Shown: piece after piece, positions 43,994 through 54,445 of the stretch
How the letters are laid out: the number at the start of each line of letters is the position of its first letter
Numbering within the stretch: position 1 is the first letter of the stretch
Source of the DNA: Parastagonospora avenae f. sp. tritici 18332-5
Taxonomy: Eukaryota > Ascomycota > Dothideomycetes > Pleosporales > Phaeosphaeriaceae
Reading direction: 5' to 3'
NCBI GenBank assembly: GCA_022559985.1
Contig: JAFJTR010000002.1
Location: 124,001-188,000, forward strand
DNA: 64,000 bases
Made by a program: the position numbers and the translations under genes
The notes under the pieces: model-generated
What the model was told of the DNA's origin: nothing
Seen by the model: the letters and a program-made list of their open reading frames with translations, nothing else
The model's database searches: none

Positions 43994-45466
43994 CTAGCCC
44001 ATGTAAGGCGGTGGTAGTGGTCGTGGATTTGCCTCCAGTGGTGGAGGTGACAGGGCTGCCATATTGAACGGACGTGGTCCCGTGTCAGTTTCCAATTCGT
44101 GCAATGTCGCAGAGTCAAGTTCGTAACGCGAGCTCATCGGGTCGACTTCGTGATATTCCGGCCTCGAGTCGAGCTCTGCCATCGATCCTATGTCCAAATC
44201 TGCATTGCCCTGCGGATGGGTCATATTCCAGCCAGTCACGATCTGGACCTGGGTCTTAGAGGCAAGACCGGAGAACTCGTGCTTGGCACACTCGCCCCAA
44301 ATCTCTACCTGAAGTTCGTACTCCAAGGTCAACCCGTAACTGGTGAAGCTTGGCAAAAGCCTATCGTGTGCTAGTCTTGCGTCTCCGAGGTCAGATAGTT
44401 TGAGTCCATCATGGATTAGCTGACCATTGCCCTCGTCAAACTTCTTGTCGAACAGTGTCCAGATGTCGCGCGCAATATCAACAATCTCCTTCCGGAAACT
44501 GGTACTATGTCCAGGACGGGGTACAAAGATACTGTAAGTAGGCAGCAATTGCACGCGGATGCGCCGGATGAAGACAACCGGTGGAGTGGGTAAGGAAGAT
44601 GATCGATCGAGGTGTTGCAGTGTGATTGTGAGAGGTACGGTAGATCCTATAACCAAGATGCGAGCTGATGTGGTAAAGAGATTGAACCTTGCGAATGGAA
44701 CTTCGCCATAGCTGTGGAGACCGAAGAATAACTCCTTTTCCACAAGCATGTCCTTGACTTTCCCGAGTTTACTGCTTTCTTCATAGCCAGGGAGTAATCT
44801 GCGAGTCCTTATAAATTTGTAGCGACAGAGATGTTTGGGCAGGCTTGTGCCGAGATGAAGATCGGGCTGCAAAAGAGATAAATCATACTCGGGAGCCGGA
44901 GGCAAGAACTTCAGTTCGTGTCGTACTACGATACGAGGATTGTCGGTGTTGACGGAGTCTAAGCACGCTTCAAGGCTATAGGTAATTTTGGGAGCGTTGG
45001 GTGCCTTCGAAGGAATAAGACCTGTGCAACTTGGCGGTATGATGAAACCAGGGGAGTGTTGAAAACGAGGATGGTCAATTGAATCCTTGGAATACCGCCA
45101 GTTTCTGTCGGGTGGCGGAGGTAATTCGCAGGTGTGGGGAAAGGTGAACTCGAAGTGTAGGACTACCTTTCCGTCGCTGGCTGTACCTCTCTGTAGGATG
45201 TCAAAGTTCTCATGTGCTCCTGAAGACTGAAAAAGATCTTTATTGTAATGAAAGAAGACTGGCGCCGCTGCTTGGTCGTTTGTGTCGTAGAGGAATGAGA
45301 GGCCTTTGAAGCTGATGCTGACGTTTTGGGGACGGAGAGTGGGGTCGACCCGCAGGACGCCTCGGACTTTGTCACCGCAAGTATAGAAAGGATGTGTCTC
45401 TTCGAAGATCTCGAAATAAAATGGACGCGGGTTGTACTTCGTGGATGCTTGCGAAGCAAGAGCCAT
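43994..45466 (-). CDS. Arrestin-like (alpha-arrestin) trafficking adaptor
   Basis: A single exon of 490 aa. The N-terminal arrestin fold begins at about residue 13 (YFEIFEETHPFYTCGDKVRG). The C-terminal arrestin half follows at about residue 230-390, with a long beta-rich region that includes LVIGSTVPLTITLQHL. The protein ends with a Pro-rich tail containing PPPY, a WW-domain ligand. In yeast, alpha-arrestins use such PY motifs to bring the Rsp5/Nedd4 ubiquitin ligase to nutrient transporters. That role is inferred from fold plus motif. Target transporters are not predictable. It is close to, and divergent from, CBP3, with no evident functional link. Confidence 0.82.
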   Translation of the reverse strand: MALASQASTKYNPRPFYFEIFEETHPFYTCGDKVRGVLRVDPTLRPQNVSISFKGLSFLYDTNDQAAAPVFFHYNKDLFQSSGAHENFDILQRGTASDGKVVLHFEFTFPHTCELPPPPDRNWRYSKDSIDHPRFQHSPGFIIPPSCTGLIPSKAPNAPKITYSLEACLDSVNTDNPRIVVRHELKFLPPAPEYDLSLLQPDLHLGTSLPKHLCRYKFIRTRRLLPGYEESSKLGKVKDMLVEKELFFGLHSYGEVPFARFNLFTTSARILVIGSTVPLTITLQHLDRSSSLPTPPVVFIRRIRVQLLPTYSIFVPRPGHSTSFRKEIVDIARDIWTLFDKKFDEGNGQLIHDGLKLSDLGDARLAHDRLLPSFTSYGLTLEYELQVEIWGECAKHEFSGLASKTQVQIVTGWNMTHPQGNADLDIGSMAELDSRPEYHEVDPMSSRYELDSATLHELETDTGPRPFNMAALSPPPLEANPRPLPPPYMG

Positions 45467-46159
45467 GATGGCGACTGCGCTGAAGCTTGGCTACAGCGAC
45501 GTAATGGATTTGCGGGGGATACCTCCCAGGCGACAGCTCGAAGTGAAGGCTAGCGAATCTATCAAAGCAAACAACGAACGTAGAGGGCGAGGATGTAGAT
45601 GCGAACAGACAGGTTTATGGTCAACAGCGATGCCGGAAGGATGCGCCCTCGGCATCTTTTTGTGACAACCCTGGGCAGTTTTGGGTTACGGCATCCAAGA
45701 CTTGTTGTTCCTCACGTGCCCATTTATTGGACAAGCCCTGGAGGTGACGGCTTCAATGGGCTGCAATTGTAAGCGGCTGCATAGGCCCGCCATTGCATGT
45801 CATCTTCCAGTCGAATGAACAGGAAACTAAGATGCAAGTGGACTTGGTGACTTTATTGCGCCACAGACAGATGCCTCCCAGATGGTCAAAAGAGGAACGC
45901 CAAGCACTTTGGCCATTACCTGCATGGCTGTGCAAAAGACGCCAAGCACTTGAAAAGCATCCAGAGATCTCCAGGGATATGATTTCTTTGTTAGTGAGGG
46001 GCTGCTCGTGTGGAGTGTTAGCAAATGACGGGCGTTTCGCGTGGTGGAATGGAGCTGGGGTAACTTAGTGGACGTCATGACCCTAGCGAGAAAGCGCGGG
46101 TCGCGAACTTTTGTATGATGGCCCTAAGTCACACATCACAACTCTCCATTCCAACCACA
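45467..46159. other. Divergent intergenic region arrestin-like / CBP3
   Basis: About 690 bp; no gene seen on either strand. Confidence 0.5.
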
Positions 46160-47184
46160 ATGGCGTCCAACTACGTGTGCGGTACCTGCTCAAAGGCATT
46201 GTCAATGTCTTCCTCACAATTTTCTCCGGTGAGCCCACAAATTGGGATTTTCGGGGCAAATGCTTACAACACCAGTCCGTCAACAGAATAGCCCGCCGCA
46301 GCCTTCAGCGAAGCTTTTCCACAGCCACACCAAGCCTATACAATGCGTCGCACCGCCTCAAGGCAGATGTTAAAGCAGACGTCAGACCTGAGGCAATCAA
46401 GAAGCCTCATCCTAAGATCGCGTCTGGCATTACGGGCATTGCACAAAAGCTCCGCGAGAAGGCTCCGCTCATGACAGAGACCTATGTCGCATATGGCGCG
46501 ACGCGAGACCTGATCAAGGAGTGTGGTCGAGCTGCGGAGTACACGATCCCACAAGCGTTGGACCCAAAGGGCGAGATCCCCACCGACGAAAATGGTGTAC
46601 ACCTAGGCGTGGGCGATGGATGGTGGTATGAGAGTATGCACCGCCTCTCCATGCGCGGATTACTCACAGACTAACATGGCGCAGCACTCGGCCTCCAGCC
46701 AAACTTCTCCAATTGGGCTCAAATAACATTTATCCACATGTGGATGCTGCAAGTGCGCTTCCGCATGTTCCCCGAGACCCACGCTCCCGTCTGGATCCAA
46801 CACCTCACGAACCACGCTTTCTACGCCGCCGAAGATCGTCTGGTGGTGTGGCACAAGTTCAATGCCAACTCGCTGCGCCAGAAGTCCTTGAAAGACATGT
46901 TCTCGCAGTGGCGAGGTGTGCTTTTCTCCTACGATGAGGGTCTCATCAAGGGCGACGCCATGCTCGCAGCTGCGCTTTGGAGGAATCTCCTGGGCAGCAG
47001 AGAAGATGTTGATTTTGAGCAGCTGGCGCAGATTGTGGCATATATGCGGAGAGAGCTCAAGAGACTGGATTTGGCATCTGACGATGAAGTTGCCAATGGT
47101 CAGTGGACGTTCCAAGGAAGTCCAGGCGATGAGGCCCAGCTAGTCAAGAAACCGAGTCCTCTGCTGAAGAGTGGAAGCGCATAG
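46160..47184 (+). CDS. CBP3: Cytochrome bc1 assembly chaperone CBP3 (UQCC1)
   Basis: CBP3 works at the mitochondrial ribosome exit to fold and stabilise new cytochrome b. Exons 46160-46228, 46309-46633 and 46685-47184 close to 297 aa. The start MASNYVCGTCSKAL and the RSFSTATPS that follows intron 1 form a mitochondrial presequence. The chaperone core begins with KLREKAPLMTETYVAYGATR. It includes the segment joined across intron 2 (WYETLGLQPNFSNWAQI) and HMWMLQVRFRMFP. Intron 1 has two possible acceptors. The nearer one (AACAG at 46286) breaks the frame, while CTTCAG at 46308 keeps it and was chosen. The C-terminus is less conserved. Confidence 0.88.
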
Positions 47185-47527
47185 CTCCAGCATTCTGTCA
47201 GAAATTGTGTTCGAGGCACACGGTGTGCCGACCTGTACTGTACCACCACAGATCACGAGAAATGTACTATATGTATCAAGAACACCGTGCACGGTTATTG
47301 ACACTCGCGCTTTGCGAAAGCATAAAAGATGGAATAGTTCGACACACCAGACGTGCATGTGAAAGCAATGCATGTACTAGCCGCACTTACGTAAGCAGGC
47401 CAAACGCGACCTCGAATCGCGCCTTTGTGACAACCTCAACTTCGACCAACTTCACCTTTGAGGGTGCCCGCATCCTTCGCGCGCTTCGAATCTTCACCGC
47501 ATCCGCCGTAATTCATACACCGCAAAC
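47185..47527. other. Intergenic region CBP3 / CEG1
   Basis: Tandem genes on the plus strand separated by 343 bp; the CEG1 promoter and leader lie here. No element was identified. Confidence 0.45.
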
Positions 47528-48802
47528 ATGCCTTCTATCGTAACTTCACATGCGCCGCCACCACCTATGCCAGGCTTCCTGGTCCCGAATGACGATGCCA
47601 ACTACCTGAAGGGCGTGGTCGCAGACATTCTGCAACGAGACAACATGCGATTCCCAGGCGCGCAACCTGTTTCGTTTGCGCGCGAGCACGTCGCCGAGCT
47701 ACAGCGCCAGGAATACTTCATGTGTGAGAAGACAGACGGCTTGCGATGCCTCCTCTTCATACACTGGCAACAGGATCAGAATGGAGATCCACAGCCAGCA
47801 ACGTACCTCATTGATAGGAAGAACAACTACCACCAGCTTCAACCACCCCTGCGCATACCGTACTACAAAGAGCCAACCAATCCAGAACCATTCCTCTACG
47901 GCACCATCTTGGATGGAGAACTGGTGCACGACCAATACCCGAATGAAGCCACACCGCGCTTGAACTTTTACATATTCGACGCTTTAGCTGTCGATAGCGA
48001 GAACGTGACTGGAAAGACGCTCGACAAGCGGTTAGGCAGATTTCAAGAATGGGTCCTGAAGCCCTACCACAAGAAGCTCACTTCAACCCCGAACCCAGAC
48101 CTCCGACCCTTTGCCCTTAAAGAGAAGAAGACCTACCCAGCATATTCGATACGTCAAATGCTCGAAAATGTGCTGCCAACGCTCAAACATGGCAACGATG
48201 GGCTAATCTTCACTTGCAAATCTACACGCTACGAGTTCGGTACAGACAGACACATTCTCAAGTGGAAGCCCCCGCACGAAAACACGATCGATTTCAAGCT
48301 GCGGATAGGTGAATTTCCTCTCATGGATCCCATGGATGGCGAAGAGGGCCTGATACCCGACTACGACGCCATGCCCACGTCGTTCGAACTCCTCATCCTG
48401 CACAACAATTCTAATTATGAACGCTTCGCCAATCTTGCCGTCACCGCAGCCGAATGGGACATCCTGAAATCCCTTGAGCAGCGGCTCGACGGTCGCATCA
48501 TTGAGTGCTACCGCAACCTCGACGGGCAGTGGAAATTTAAGGCCGATGGCGATGGCACGCCACGCTGGCGAGACGACAAGAAGGACGCGAATCACATATC
48601 CACCGTCAAAAGTGTCTTGGAGAGCATCGAAAGTCCCGTCACGGAAAACATGTTGCTGCAGAACGAAGAAATTATCAAGAAGGCGGTCTACACTATTCAG
48701 GGTCGAGCAGACAAATACCAGCCTCCAAGTCAGCAGGATGGCGAAAGAGATGCGAAGAAGCGCAAGTTCAACGAAACGACAGCAAATGGAGGGGCGCTTT
48801 GA
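47528..48802 (+). CDS. CEG1: mRNA guanylyltransferase (capping enzyme alpha)
   Basis: Adds GMP to the 5' diphosphate end of nascent mRNA in the nucleus. The intronless frame is 424 aa, the size of fungal capping-enzyme alpha subunits, which are separate from the triphosphatase. The nucleotidyltransferase motifs are in order: motif I EKTDGLR with the GMP-accepting Lys at about residue 68; motif III ILDGELVHD; motif IIIa FYIFDALAVD; motif IV NDGLIFTCKS; motif V LKWKPPHENTIDF. An OB-fold C-terminal domain follows (about 290-390). The end is basic (RDAKKRKFNE). Identity is firm from motif order. Confidence 0.95.
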   Translation: MPSIVTSHAPPPPMPGFLVPNDDANYLKGVVADILQRDNMRFPGAQPVSFAREHVAELQRQEYFMCEKTDGLRCLLFIHWQQDQNGDPQPATYLIDRKNNYHQLQPPLRIPYYKEPTNPEPFLYGTILDGELVHDQYPNEATPRLNFYIFDALAVDSENVTGKTLDKRLGRFQEWVLKPYHKKLTSTPNPDLRPFALKEKKTYPAYSIRQMLENVLPTLKHGNDGLIFTCKSTRYEFGTDRHILKWKPPHENTIDFKLRIGEFPLMDPMDGEEGLIPDYDAMPTSFELLILHNNSNYERFANLAVTAAEWDILKSLEQRLDGRIIECYRNLDGQWKFKADGDGTPRWRDDKKDANHISTVKSVLESIESPVTENMLLQNEEIIKKAVYTIQGRADKYQPPSQQDGERDAKKRKFNETTANGGAL

Positions 48803-49030
48803 AGCGCTGAAGGACAACTGCTGTCAGAAGATGGCGTTGACGTTATTAGTATTGCGAAGTTTCTTTCTTGCATCCAGGTTCGGCGTTTACAAAAGGAAAA
48901 GGTGTTACAAGATACCCAAGCTGCGGCTTTAGACATCGCACAACTTTTTACTGGCAATCGAAACATTTCATTGCATTTTCACTCATCATCACCACTGCGT
49001 GGTTCTCCTCTGAGCCGTCTACGCGGCCAC

Positions 49031-50114
49031 TTACAACTCGAGCTCAATCCTCTCCTCCACCTCTATCGGCCTCCCCACCCTCACAACCGCCCTCTTCGCC
49101 TTCAAGTCCATAACAATATTGAACAGCGTCGCACTCCCCGTCTCCTCCGTCTCCGTCCTACATATCGCCCCCGGCGCATTCTGTTCGTCTTCAAACAGCC
49201 CACTTACCTCCTTCCATCCCGCCTCACTCCCCAGCCGCCCAGCAATTTCACCCATAGTCTGCACCCGACTCAACGAATCCTTAATCCACACCGTATCTTC
49301 CTCACCCAGATGATCCAGTAGCAAGTGATTCGCGTGCACGACGCGCCCGCCTGAATCAGGCATGCAGTGCGCGAACGTCGACTTCGTGAATTCCAGACCC
49401 AGGGATTTATTCGGGTCGGCGAGGAGAATATGCGCGGAAGATGCCATGCCATATCCCTCAAGCTTCCTGACCGCTTCATCAACAGATGTACTTTCAAGTG
49501 CCATGCGCAGACCAAAATGCACAGGCATGCGCGTCGGGTCTACGCCCTGGACTTTGATGGCGTTGAGCAGCGTGCCCACGCTTGCGTCGTTGAAGCCGAT
49601 TTTCCCGATGATGCCTGCTTCGGTGACTTGCATTATGGTCGGCTTGTCAGTCTGGGAGATTTTCGTGATGATGATGTTTTGCTTCTGCTGTGTCATCCAA
49701 TCCCAGTTCTGTGCCAGCCAGGCGTGCGTGGGAGTATGCCATGCCAGCGATGTACACCCGTCGCTGAATAGGCCGAAATTGATTTCTGTGCGCACGTTGA
49801 GGGCGACGATGTCCAGGAGTTCTCGTTCAGAGCCGTGGGCTATGCCGCGCATTTCTTCATGATAGGCGGGCCATTTGTCTTTCGCTTGCTGCTCGAAAGT
49901 CGATGCGAGTTGTTGTACTTCTGGCCATGTCTTCTTACAGTTCTTCAAGAAGAGGCCGGCGTAGAAGTCTATGCAGCGGGAGATGTGCAGCTGTGCTGCT
50001 TGGCCGTGTTGCTGGCCGATCTTCGTAGTATCAATGTTAGAATATGCATGTGTATTGGGGAGATATGACGTCACTCACCTCGAACGGTGTACCCTTACAC
50101 TCGACAAACAACAT
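49031..50114 (-). CDS. Acyl-CoA:6-APA acyltransferase-like Ntn hydrolase
   Basis: Exons 50114-50079 and 50020-49031 close to 341 aa. The splice creates GTPFEIGQQHGQAAQ, the N-terminal signature of the isopenicillin-N acyltransferase family (C45). The autocatalytic Gly-Cys site is in LFSDGCTSLAWHTPT at about residue 100. Cleavage there would expose the Cys nucleophile and split the protein into two subunits. Other family features include WLAQNWDW and the central PTIMQVTEAGIIGKIGFND. Most such fungal proteins do not make penicillin, and no NRPS or IPNS gene is present here. It lacks an obvious C-terminal SKL peroxisomal signal. Its substrate, amide hydrolysis or acyl transfer, is unknown. It diverges from a polysaccharide deacetylase. 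Confidence 0.85.
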
Positions 50115-50633
50115 CCTGTCTATCAGTTCATATCATCTTGAAAGTGACAATGAGCGAACACATGGTGATTTCATCCGCCTCATCCCATCGTCAACGGTCT
50201 TTCTCTGCGCCACGCGGAGGTCCCGAATAAGCAACCCTCGGCATCTTGCCCCTCTCTTGCCAGCACCCATATCCGTGCCCCGCTCGCTCTCTCGGATGTT
50301 ATTCGCATGCCTATCTCCTACGTGCATATTTGCTGGTCGATACCATATCTAGCCGTCACGTCGGTGATGCATTACAGGTGACATCCCACGCGACACGCGT
50401 GGACTTGCTTCATCTGGCACACGGAGCGGGAACGGCGGGCATCGTACCCGCATGTGTATTCTGGACTCCATGGCTGTGGAGATGGCCTGTGGAGTCACGT
50501 CATTTCACATTGTTATTGCCGGGAAGAATTGTGGTGTGTTGTGGTGTGATAAGATGGTCCGTGTAACTGAGGAATTTCGCTCGTCGTGAATGAGTGCACT
50601 TGAAGACACTTGTGGAACCAGAGAAAAGAAAAT
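50115..50633. promoter_or_regulatory. Divergent intergenic region acyltransferase / deacetylase
   Basis: 519 bp between divergent starts, compatible with co-regulation. No factor site was identified. Confidence 0.4.
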
Positions 50634-51664
50634 ATGCCAAAGCGTGTTCTATGCTCGTATGGAATTGATATTGATGCATGTGCTGGATGGTAGGATTTCC
50701 TATCTTGTGTTGCCATCATCTTCACTGACGGAAAATCAAGGTTGAACACCAAAAATGGTGCACCAGCAGATCCGACCAACATATCACGTGGTGTCTTTGG
50801 AGCAACAGTAGGCATCGATCGCCTACTCAAGCTCTGGGACAAATACGACATCAAAGCAACCTGGTTTACACCAGCTCATTCCGCCGAATCGTTTCCCAAG
50901 CAAATCCGCAAGATTGTAGACAAGGGCCACGAGATCGGACTGCATGGGTACACGCATGAGTTCGTGTCGACTTTGAACGAAGAGCAGCAAAGAGACGTAT
51001 TAAAGAAGAGTATCGACGTCTTGACAAACATCGTCGGCAAGAAGCCAAGAGGCTGGACCGCCCCAGCATGGAGCACGAGTAAAGAAACTGTCAAACTGTT
51101 GGAAGAATTTGCTATCGTAAGTTAACCACATCATACAATTCAAGCTTTCCTTAGCTAAGAGATATCTTCTAGGAATACGACCACTCCTTCATGCACCACG
51201 ATTCCCAACCATACTGGCTCCCCGACCCCTCTCTCACCACCTACACCTCAACCAACACCTCCCTCCCCGCCTCAACCTGGATGACACCCATGTCCCCTCT
51301 GCGCACCTCATCTATTGTGGAGGTTCCTGCCAACTGGCATCTTGATGACTGGCCGCCCTTCCAGCTCTCCCTCTCGCAGCCCTCCACGCACGGCTACGTC
51401 GATACCGCCGTCATCGAGCGGCTGTGGAAAGAACAGTTTGAGTTCCTGTACCGCGATTGTCCAGACGATGGGAGTTTTATTTTCCCGATTAGTGTGCATC
51501 CGCAGGTTAGTGGGAAGCCGCAGGTGGTGTTGTTGCATGAGAGGCTGATTGAGTGGATTAATGGGCACGAGGGCGTGGAGTGGGTTACGATGGGGGAGAT
51601 TGTGGATGAGTTTAAGAGTGGGAGGATCAAGGGGGTGGAGGTGGAAGGGGGTGTGGATGTCTGA
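50634..51664 (+). CDS. Polysaccharide deacetylase (NodB-like) family protein
   Basis: Exons 50634-50689, 50741-51116 and 51173-51664 close to 307 aa. The first exon supplies SYGIDIDACAGW with the metal-binding Asp motif. Exon 2 has the second motif, EIGLHGYTHEF, with the paired His. It also carries PRGWTAPAWSTS, a family substrate-groove segment. The remainder, with PISVHPQVSGKPQ, supplies the distal catalytic segment. There is no signal peptide, so an intracellular role is likelier than cell-wall chitin modification. The type resembles PuuE/allantoinase-like deacetylases that act on small N-acyl or ring amides. Which substrate is open. It diverges from the Ntn-hydrolase gene, another enzyme of amide chemistry. 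Confidence 0.82.
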
Positions 51665-51993
51665 AGATGTAAAGATGTAAAGGCTAAACTTGGAGGTACG
51701 ACACCATTAGCTATGAATGCACATGTGTATTTCCAGCGTAAGTCTAAATTGCAACAATAGTAGATCTATGAACCGCGGAGCCAGCAAGTTTTACATGTAA
51801 ACTTCTGCACAAATTGCCACAGAAATGTACCTGTCACACAGCGCGCACAGAATTTTTGGCTCGTGTCGAGCACAATGCTAGCATATTCCAGTATGCTCCC
51901 TGCAACACAACCAAGGCGCTCTGCCAAAGCTCCACAAGTACAAGAAAAGTGCCAAAGCCAACAGAAGAAATCGCCAGCACATAACCCGTCCAA
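51665..51993. other. Convergent intergenic region
   Basis: 3' ends of the deacetylase and the first Zn2Cys6 gene face each other. No gene seen. Confidence 0.5.
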
Positions 51994-54074
51994 TCATACA
52001 TCCGGCTCGACCCCAAAATTCAACGAAAACTCCGCATTCCAATCCCGCGGTGGCGCCACATTATACACAAACGCATTCGGCAACTCGGTTGTATCAATTG
52101 TCGTCGTTGGGTTAAACACCGTCCAGTAATCATATGCCTCATCGATATCGATATTCGCCTGCGCCGGAGCCGTCCCCATGGACGAGTAATCATACATGCC
52201 CTCCGGCATCGAAACATCCGGCTGCACAAGCGGCCGTTGCGCTCTAGCCTTTTGTTCCAAGAAGTCCGTGTACTCTTTCTTGATGGGCAAGAGCAGTCTG
52301 TCGTATTCTTCCAAGCAGCGTTTCGCGGCGCCCCAGCGCTCGGCGATGGAGGAGAAGCACTTCGCAAACACGTACATCCATTCTTCAACTTCTTTCCACG
52401 TGTATGTGTCAGAGACTTCTTGCTTGCAGCGCTGCAGGCCTTGCAGGAAAATGACAGCGCAGTTGAAGACGTGGTGACAGGGGTGGAATACGTATTTAAT
52501 CCGTCCGGTTTCTGCTCCGGCTTGTAGGTAATAGCCATCTGCAACTTTCACCGCATTCGCTAAGGAAATCATCATTTGTTCTGTTGTGGGCGAAGGATTG
52601 AGTTTTGAAGGCCGGTATAGTGTGACGAGGATGTAGGGATATGCAATGTCAGAGTAGAGCATCATCTCCTTCCACCTCTGGATGAGTCCTCGGTCTTTAT
52701 TGGCGTGTGCCGATGCATAAATTTCCTGCCGCCATCGCGACATCGCGTCGATACACTGCTGTTCCCAGTGCTCAATGGTTATGTCCTTCGGTATTGGTTC
52801 GCCGTGCCATAGGACGGAAACAACTTCTGCCTCGATCAGTCGGAAGCGACATATTATGCGCTGCGTGAACTTCGAGACTCGACCCCCTCGGTCGATGCCA
52901 GATTGTGTGATGGCTGTGTCGTCCATCTCGTATGGAAATCCGACATCAATGTTCCTGACTGGTAGACTGGTCTGGCGCAGAAATATGCAACAGACGCCAA
53001 CTTCCATCTCCCATGCACACCAGAACAGACGCCGACGCATGTCGCGTTGGTATGCGGATACTTTGGCGTCATTCGGTAGCTCTTGATGTAGTCCGAGATC
53101 GATAACTGCTTGGCTGATCAAGCCTGTCAAAAGCCAGAGATCCGCCATGCGAGGGTTGAGGAAGATGTATTGCGTCAAAAGCAATATAGCCTGCAGCCCT
53201 TGGATATCATTCGTTGCAACCTCTGGTATCCATTGCATTGCGTGACGGACCAGCTGGAAGGCGATCTGGTTTGCTTTTGGCACTTGACTTATTGCGGTAG
53301 TGCTTAAGGAGATGGCCATGATTATGCATATTATGTAACGGTTTCGCACCGAGTCTTCGCCAGGTGCTATAGCCTTGCGGTGATAGATGGAGTTGAACGC
53401 CGTAGTTACATCATTCCGATGATAGATGGGATATTGTGTAATGACTCGGTCCAGATAGTTTTGGAAGAGCTGGTTCGCACCCACCTCGTCCGGTATGATA
53501 TTCTGGAACAGGGCTTTGGACGGCTGGGGATTTAGAATCGATCTTGGATTGTTCTCGTTGAGATCGCTGGAGACCACAGGACCTTTCTTGGATGGAAGTT
53601 GAGTGCCCCTTACAACACACTGTAATAGCGGTCGTGCCTTTGAGACCCCCAGGAAGGACGGAGTGATATCTTCCATGGCTTGATTTACAAGACTGTCAGT
53701 GAAGGCACATTTCTCAGTACCCCAGTGTCTTGATCTCGAGTCAGACTCGTTTGAGTCAGGCGGAGATGGGAAGTTGGCACTCGCTTGGCTGGGCCGCTGC
53801 AGCGACGCCAGGCTGCGCGGCCCCTCGAGGCTGGCGATATGCGCCTCGAGAAAGTCAGCAAGACTGCGAGGAGCCTCCCGCTGAGTAGCAGAGTCGAAGC
53901 CAAGACATGTTACTCCCGCGTCGACGCAGCGCGTGCACGCCGGGACCTTGCCGTCACACTAAAGCAGTCAGTAAAGTACGGGCACTTAGCAAGGCTGAAT
54001 AGCACCGAAAGTTTGCGCTTCCTACACCTTGCGCATGCCAACACACGTCGTCTCACTTTGGTGCGCTGCTGCAT
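51994..54074 (-). CDS. Zn2Cys6 fungal transcription factor (first of a pair)
   Basis: Exon 1 (54074-54006) and exon 2 (53958-51994) close to 677 aa across a 47-nt intron that lies inside the zinc cluster. The cluster CARCRKRKLSC-x6-CTRC-x6-C (residues about 15-42) has the exact C-x2-C-x6-C-x6-C-x2-C-x6-C pattern. A Pro/Ser linker follows. The fungal-specific middle homology domain covers about 170-470 (LWLLTGLISQAVIDLGLHQE, RRRLFWCAWEMEVGVC). The acidic/aromatic C-terminus could activate transcription. It stands head-to-head with another Zn2Cys6 gene, sharing a 371-bp promoter. Target genes may include the neighbouring acyltransferase and deacetylase, but this is only positional inference. 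Confidence 0.88.
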
Positions 54075-54445
54075 CGTGGAATTCTAGCGTCGCGTGTCGA
54101 TAAAACGGCCGCGCGCTCCACATGGCGTAATGCGTGGCTCAGTCGATGGCTCAGAAATGCAGATGCGAAAGGTGTCACGGACTGACTTGGAACGATGTTG
54201 GATGACAGCGCTGAGCCAGGCTGCATCGCACGGGATTATGCATGGTTTCCGAGGCTTGCGCGCTTTGCCAGATAAGATCGCAGGCGCCCGATGGCGCGCC
54301 CAGTCTCAATGTTAATCGCGTCACACCTGGACGCCATTCATTCCTTCTGCAACGCCCGTCGCGTGCGAGACATGGCATTGCGCATCATCTGTGGTACTAC
54401 TTGACTAGACTTTGCATTGTATTGCGGCGCCGAACTACCCCACAG
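54075..54445. promoter_or_regulatory. Shared promoter of two Zn2Cys6 regulators
   Basis: 371 bp between two divergent transcription-factor genes. Any paired CGG/CCG triplets here would be of interest; CCG and CGG words occur, but I do not assign a site. Confidence 0.45.

Noticed and set aside
48203..48817. 204-codon antisense frame under CEG1
   Set aside because: Shadow of a well-conserved capping-enzyme frame.
49031..50114. Penicillin acyltransferase (penDE)
   Set aside because: Family match only; no ACV synthetase or IPN synthase gene nearby and no peroxisomal SKL end.
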